A stretch of DNA of 64,000 nucleotides from Clarireedia homoeocarpa (taxonomy: Eukaryota > Ascomycota > Leotiomycetes > Helotiales > Rutstroemiaceae): assembly GCA_001465935.1 (NCBI GenBank), contig LNKV01000008.1, positions 62,001 through 126,000 on the forward strand, in the 5' to 3' direction. The position numbers and the translations under genes are program-made. Positions 59,260 through 64,000 of this stretch are shown here, one piece after another. Each line of letters starts with the position of its first letter. Within the stretch, counting starts at the first letter, position 1. Below the pieces are notes generated by a model. That model did not search any database. It was not told where the DNA came from and saw only the letters and a list, made by a program, of their open reading frames with translations.

Positions 59260-60202
59260 GATTTATCAGTATCCTGTAGATGCGTATGTAGCTAAAGTGA
59301 AAGAGGATTCCGATATCTGGATATTCTGCTCGAGAGATGAGCAGCTAGAAGTATTACGGTGGTGGAGAGAGCTTGGTTGCGGCAGCATCAGAATGCGCAT
59401 GATTTAGACGCACAGCTCTCTAAAAACCAGAGTTGTGCCATTGAGCTGCATGGAAATTTTGGTAAATGTGCAGTCGTTTCGGACCTCTGTCATACATGGT
59501 GAGATTCACCTGTACGCTGCATGAAACAGCCGATTTTTCAGGTGCATTTTCCAGATGTATACAACCTGCCCCTCAATTGCCTTAGGAAAGCAACAATGGC
59601 AAGAAGTCTGCGATGATTTGCAATCGACATGCTCCACTTGAAAAGTCGGGACAAGTGCCATCCCATCATGGTGGGCGGAGGTTGGAATAAAGCAGGGGAG
59701 CAGATTAGCTTTGCCCCCTGCTCCCGTTTCCCCACAAATCCGCAGCCGACTCCTATTCGTTCATTGCTCCACGGTGCTAGGCAGTAATATTAATGCGCGC
59801 AGGAGGCGCCTCGTCTTAAACCCACTATTTCCGGTCCGATCTGAAGCTCTGTCCTGTCGGTGATAATGCTGACCTGAAGAGAAAAGCAAGTGCGGAGGAC
59901 TAGAACTAGGTGGCTCCACCTGCGACTGTGTTCGGATCGCAGGGGTGTACTGGGTTATCCTTACGTCCCAACCTTCAGACGGCTACTTCGTACTAGCTAC
60001 TACTTCGGACACAGTCATGCCTGACCATCAAGATAGGAAAATGGTATGCACATTGGCGTGGGAGCCATCCAGCCATTTCCTTTTCCAATAGTAAAATTGT
60101 GGGTTCGGTGAAGGGTACTAATGTAACATTGCAAGCATCTTTATCACCAGCATCTTTATCACCGACATCATACTACCAAGAAAGGCAAATCTACGTGTTT
60201 AC
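59260..60202. other. Promoter of the intracellular GMC gene and P450 3' flank
   Basis: 943 bases without a gene. Contains a tandem 15-bp repeat at 60134-60163 close to the P450 stop. Confidence 0.6.
60134..60163. repeat. Two tandem copies of AGCATCTTTATCACC
   Basis: Exact 15-bp duplication 40 bases beyond the P450 stop codon, probably in its 3' UTR. Confidence 0.9.
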
Positions 60203-62102
60203 TCATTGACCCAAGGGTCTCTCCCCTACAACTTTCATACGCACTCCGGGGCTCTCTGGAGCTGCCTCACCAAGGAAGTAATCCCGCGCGATTTCGATGT
60301 CCCGTTCTCGAATCGTCTCGAACAATTCAAATTTAAAGCGTCGTACGAGAATTGCTATGGCCAAGTAAAGTTCCGCATAAGCAAAGCTAGTGATTGAACG
60401 AAGTCGTCAGTGGAACTGCTGAGGGGGAAGCCACGTGGATCAACACTCACTTCATTCCCTGACACATCCGAGTGCCTTTACCAAACGCAACGAAGTAAGG
60501 ATCCAGTTCGTTGGGTTGGTCACCGTGCTGAATCCAACGCTCTGGTTGGAATTCAGTAGGCGAGTTGAACACAGATGGATCTCTCAAAACACTGTTGATT
60601 GTCATGCTGACAGGAGTCTGCGAAATGTTAGCATGTCTAAGAAATCTTCCTCAAAGTCATGTCCCATGCCTTCCGTGGGATTACCCATTGCTTGTAAACT
60701 AGATCCTCCGGGCATACAAGCGGAAGCCGCGAGGTGACCATAGCTGATATGCGGAGCGTCTCTTTGATAATCGCCGTCTGTTTAATTAATAGTCAGCAAG
60801 TTATCGATATATCAACTGTAATTTACTCACAAGATAAGGCAATTTCTCCAAAATTTTGAGCGAAGGTGGGACAGCAGTGCTGGGCATCGCTTCCGTAAGC
60901 TCTTCAAGTAAACGCTGTAAGACTTTGGGATTCGCATGAATATGATACATGGCAAATGCCAAGCTGCGGGCTGTTGTTTCACCACCAGCTACTATCACTA
61001 CGAATGCTTCATGCGTCAAACGCTCGATGCTTTTTTCATTTGATGGCAGAGAGCTATCGCAAATGGCATCAAAAAGGGTATATTGAGACTTAGTATCTTG
61101 GGACTTCTCGCCTTGGGCGGAGTTGACGTAAGTATAGGCTTGGTCCCTGACATGCTAAAGTACTTGTAAGTTTGCATTCTCATAGGACAGAGAAACATAC
61201 GTTCTGGTAGCTCAAGAGTCTTGCTAGGTCTGGAAGAAGACGCTCGATTATGGGGAGTGGAATCTTCTTAGCGGCCGAGATTAACCATGGTGATTGCTTA
61301 ATCAGTGGCGTCATTCTGCCCACTGCTTCGATTGTTCGCTGCCATCGTTTGGCCTTTTCGGGGTCTTTTTGCAAGCTGGGAGGCTCTGCAAAAACATATT
61401 GGCATACGGTATCGGTGGTGTAGGCAATGAACTTCAGTTTCAGCTCAATGACCTCGTTCTGAACAAATGACCTATGCAGGACACCACACAGCTCCTGAAT
61501 GCGCTCTTGAATCAATCCCTCGGCTTCAGCAATTGCTTTGAGAGAGAAGAAATAGCTGTTTGCAGCACGTCTTTTTCGATGGATATCGTGTTCAATTGTA
61601 CCAAATGCTGTATTTTCTTAGTATTTGCCCTCACGTCACATGCTTCAATACAGTACCTACTTCCTAAAGTTGTGCCTGACATGCCAGCAGCCGGCGGATA
61701 TTTATCTCTGTGTGTCGGATTCCCGGCATACAAAACTTTGTAGAATCCAGGATCTTTAATATGTATCTCGTCTGGATTCACACGTACAATCGGCCCTAAA
61801 CGACACGAAGAACGATTAAGCTACTAGTTGGGGACAGACATATGCCTTCAATTCAACAGCCTAAGACGATACGGGAGGAGTCAAATACCATATTCATCGT
61901 GCATACGATCTATTTCCCAGGCAAACTGTCCGCCAGGTGCCTTAAAAATATCATAGTAAAACTCGTACCACTTAGTAGTCGCAGCGAACTTCCTACCTGG
62001 AAATCCTGCGAGGGGGTGTAGGAAGAGACGATATATTACTACAGCAATAGCGTAAAGGATGCCGCAGCATATCAGCGTCGGAAGAATGGTTAAAAAATCC
62101 AT
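60203..62102 (-). CDS. Cytochrome P450 monooxygenase, TRI4-like family
   Basis: ER-bound heme-thiolate monooxygenase. Exons: 62102-61889, 61795-61661, 61607-61201, 61154-60831, 60777-60670, 60617-60451, 60386-60203; 512 aa. N-terminal membrane helix (FLTILPTLICCGILYAIAVV) and HPLAGFPGRK hinge, YGPIVRVNPDEIHI, HDIHRKRRAANSYFF (C helix), I helix VAGGETTARSLAF, KETLR (ExxR), PVSMTINSVLRDPSVF, PERW, and the heme-binding FGKGTRMCQGMN with the Cys ligand. Overall it resembles trichodiene-oxygenase-like P450s, a large family used in many terpene and polyketide pathways; the actual substrate is unknown. Five introns are GT-AG (46-93 nt). The intron at 60669-60618 must use a GC donor (AAG|GCATGG) to keep the conserved WVIP segment before TPVSM; a GT a few bases upstream would delete it. 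No broken motif. It is probably partner to the two GMC oxidoreductases. Confidence 0.92.
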
Positions 62103-64000
62103 TGTTCAATATGTTGTCAATGTAGAGATATCGAGCCCCGAGACAGGCTTTCACCAGATCAGAAGCGATACCTTTCTACCTAATAGATACGTTCTTTGTT
62201 ACATACCACAGCCGCTCTGAAAATTCTGTACAGTCAGTCAGTGTCACACAGCACCTAATGCCAGATCAACTATCTTCACCTGTCGACCCGCTTGAGTACA
62301 GACTTGAGCCACTTGGATACATAAGGACCTTGCCCAATGTGACATATTTGACAGATGCGCCTTACGGTGATCGGTGGTGATATGCATAGGCTACTTACAT
62401 GTTTACCTCACAGAAAAGTAATGTTCAAGATGTAAGGTCGGAGTTGTTTCTGTATGCAATGTAACCAGCATGTTGCCCCATTTTATGTAAGCTTCGACGA
62501 TTCCGCATTGGGATAGGCCCCGCGAAGTACAAGCCACTCAGTGGTTAATTCTACTTCTTGCATTGTTAAGTCCGACCTATATTTGCACTTTGAATACATC
62601 GATACTAGTATATGTACCTAGTCATCATTTCATATGACAATACATTTTTCCCCCCAATGCGACGTTGTATTACCATACTATCTCCATTCTGCTTGCATAT
62701 CATCCCACTTTACTTCGTAAACGCCACAGCCACGAAGCGGGGAGAATTATGATTGGTGAAGCGCATGGCGCGTTCCTCCTGAAGGCTCACGCATATCCTA
62801 CTTTTACATAAGTAGGGTCAGACTGCAGCGACGCTACAGCAAATCCTGGCTGCAGACGGTGTAACCAATGATGCGACGAGCCAAAGTGCCATGATTCCAC
62901 GCCCCCCAGAGACATCGGCTTCCATACCATGAAAATAAGCATAACTTGAATCCTACCGGAGCACGCTACAGTATCTGGCAACCCCTTCATTCTGCCACAA
63001 CCTATTCCACACACACACACACACCTCCGGCCCCAGCCATCCGCTTCGGGTGTTACCTCCAATTTGCCATTCAGGATTTGAATATGCATGTTCGCGTTGA
63101 CATCAGCGGGTTAATCCGCTGTCAGGGTATGCGTCGGCTCCTCCGGAGCGTTCACCATCCTAGCCCTAGATGTCTCGACTCTTGAAGTCTTGAATTTGCC
63201 TGGCTCATCGTTCAAGTTGGAGACGGGCGTTGGAGAATTACGTTGGAGAATTACGCCGGGTCCGGCGACATCAGTGACCGTTAGCACTTGGGGCCACTTT
63301 TATAGTGTCTTTGGGTCGCACTTTCGAAAGCTATTCTGCCGGCATGGGGAGTACCTGCAGGTTGCTGATGAAGATATTCCAAGGAATGGTATGATATAGT
63401 GGCAGATGAATCGGTTAGCGTGTGGCGTCTTTGGTGTGAAAGATATTACCTTGTATTACACATGGTTGCTCTGCAACCTCCTGTGAAAGAGATTACCCGT
63501 CAGGAGTGATAGTTTGAGAAAAAAACGCCGAGCTAGTTATTCAAGTAAGGAAGGAGGAGAAGATTGGGAGGGTATCTACATGGGTCTTAATGCGTAACTA
63601 CCCAGCTGAATAGAAGCAGTTGAACCACTTGTGTAGATTGCTTCGGGGATGACTTCGCATGAGGCTGTATCTTACTGCCACCTTTAGAAAAATTCCATTA
63701 AGTGAACCAGCCCCGAAACGTGTTATGTTCACTGTGGTATACTACATTGTCGCAATCACATTGTCTGAGCGATAGTTGATGGTACTACAGGATCTCGAGG
63801 TGTGCCTGTCTGGCAAGAAATACTTGCCTTTAATTCCTTGACCGAAAAAAATTGCATGAAAGGACGACTAGATGTTCGACGACTCTCTCGCCATTCCATA
63901 ATTCTTTCTTTCGCATACCCAGACATTCTCTGATACGCACGTTCACCATGATTTCTAGGCGCTATTACCATCTTTCTAGGCAGGCGAGATCAGATCTTCC
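62103..64000. other. Right-hand intergenic stretch
   Basis: No gene I can support. The first few hundred bases are the P450 promoter. A CA-type microsatellite of about 16 bases lies near 63010. A minus-strand frame at 63756-63971 (AYQRMSGYAKERIMEWRESR) ends in a GC-donor-like AAGGCAAGT and may be a fragment of a gene running in from the right; see findings. Confidence 0.5.

Overview
The window is nuclear DNA of a filamentous ascomycete (Pezizomycotina; the protein families would suit a leotiomycete, but I cannot fix the species). The signs are many short spliceosomal introns (about 45-90 nt, GTRAGT donors, CTAAC/CTAAT branch sites just upstream of the acceptor), gene families typical of moulds (Opy2, Ras2, ApsA/Num1, Mit1, GMC oxidases, multi-intron P450s, PNP-NACHT-ankyrin proteins), and long intergenic stretches rich in microsatellites. 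Exon boundaries below were worked out by hand from splice signals and checked for reading frame.

Layout. (1) 3.1-4.3 kb: an Opy2-type membrane anchor of the HOG/MAPK pathway. (2) 6.4-11.3 kb: an accessory block with a CorA-like membrane protein and, on the minus strand, a decayed NLR-like gene (nucleoside-phosphorylase / NACHT / ankyrin) carrying stops, frameshifts and an internal deletion. (3) 13.9-16.2 kb: a dense stack of minisatellites followed by a Ras2-type GTPase gene. (4) 20.9-23.1 kb: a propionyl-/acetyl-CoA synthetase-like enzyme. (5) 24.6-28.7 kb: an ApsA/Num1-type cortical dynein anchor with a PH domain. (6) 28.7-41.2 kb: a gene-poor stretch holding relics of a TRI4-like P450 and a short-chain dehydrogenase, plus an orphan cysteine-containing protein fragment. 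(7) 41.3-54.1 kb: a conserved gene-dense core: a six-span membrane protein, the dynactin subunit Arp1, the mitochondrial rRNA methyltransferase Mrm1 and, divergent from it, a large Mit1/CHD-type chromatin remodeller. (8) 54.7-62.1 kb: three co-oriented oxidative genes (a secreted GMC oxidase, an intracellular GMC oxidase, a P450), which look like a small metabolic group. (9) 62.1-64.0 kb: no confident gene.

How the genes relate. ApsA and Arp1 both serve dynein-driven nuclear movement, and Opy2 and Ras2 are signalling inputs; these look like ordinary chromosomal neighbours, not one system. The most unusual items are a 15-nt microexon followed by a GC-AG intron in the Mit1 gene, a second GC-AG intron in the P450, the precise internal deletion in the NLR relic with its 9-bp tandem repeat next door, repeated Q-T-type motifs in the ApsA protein that could recruit dynein light chain, and the oxidase-oxidase-P450 group mirrored by a decayed P450/dehydrogenase pair about 20 kb away.
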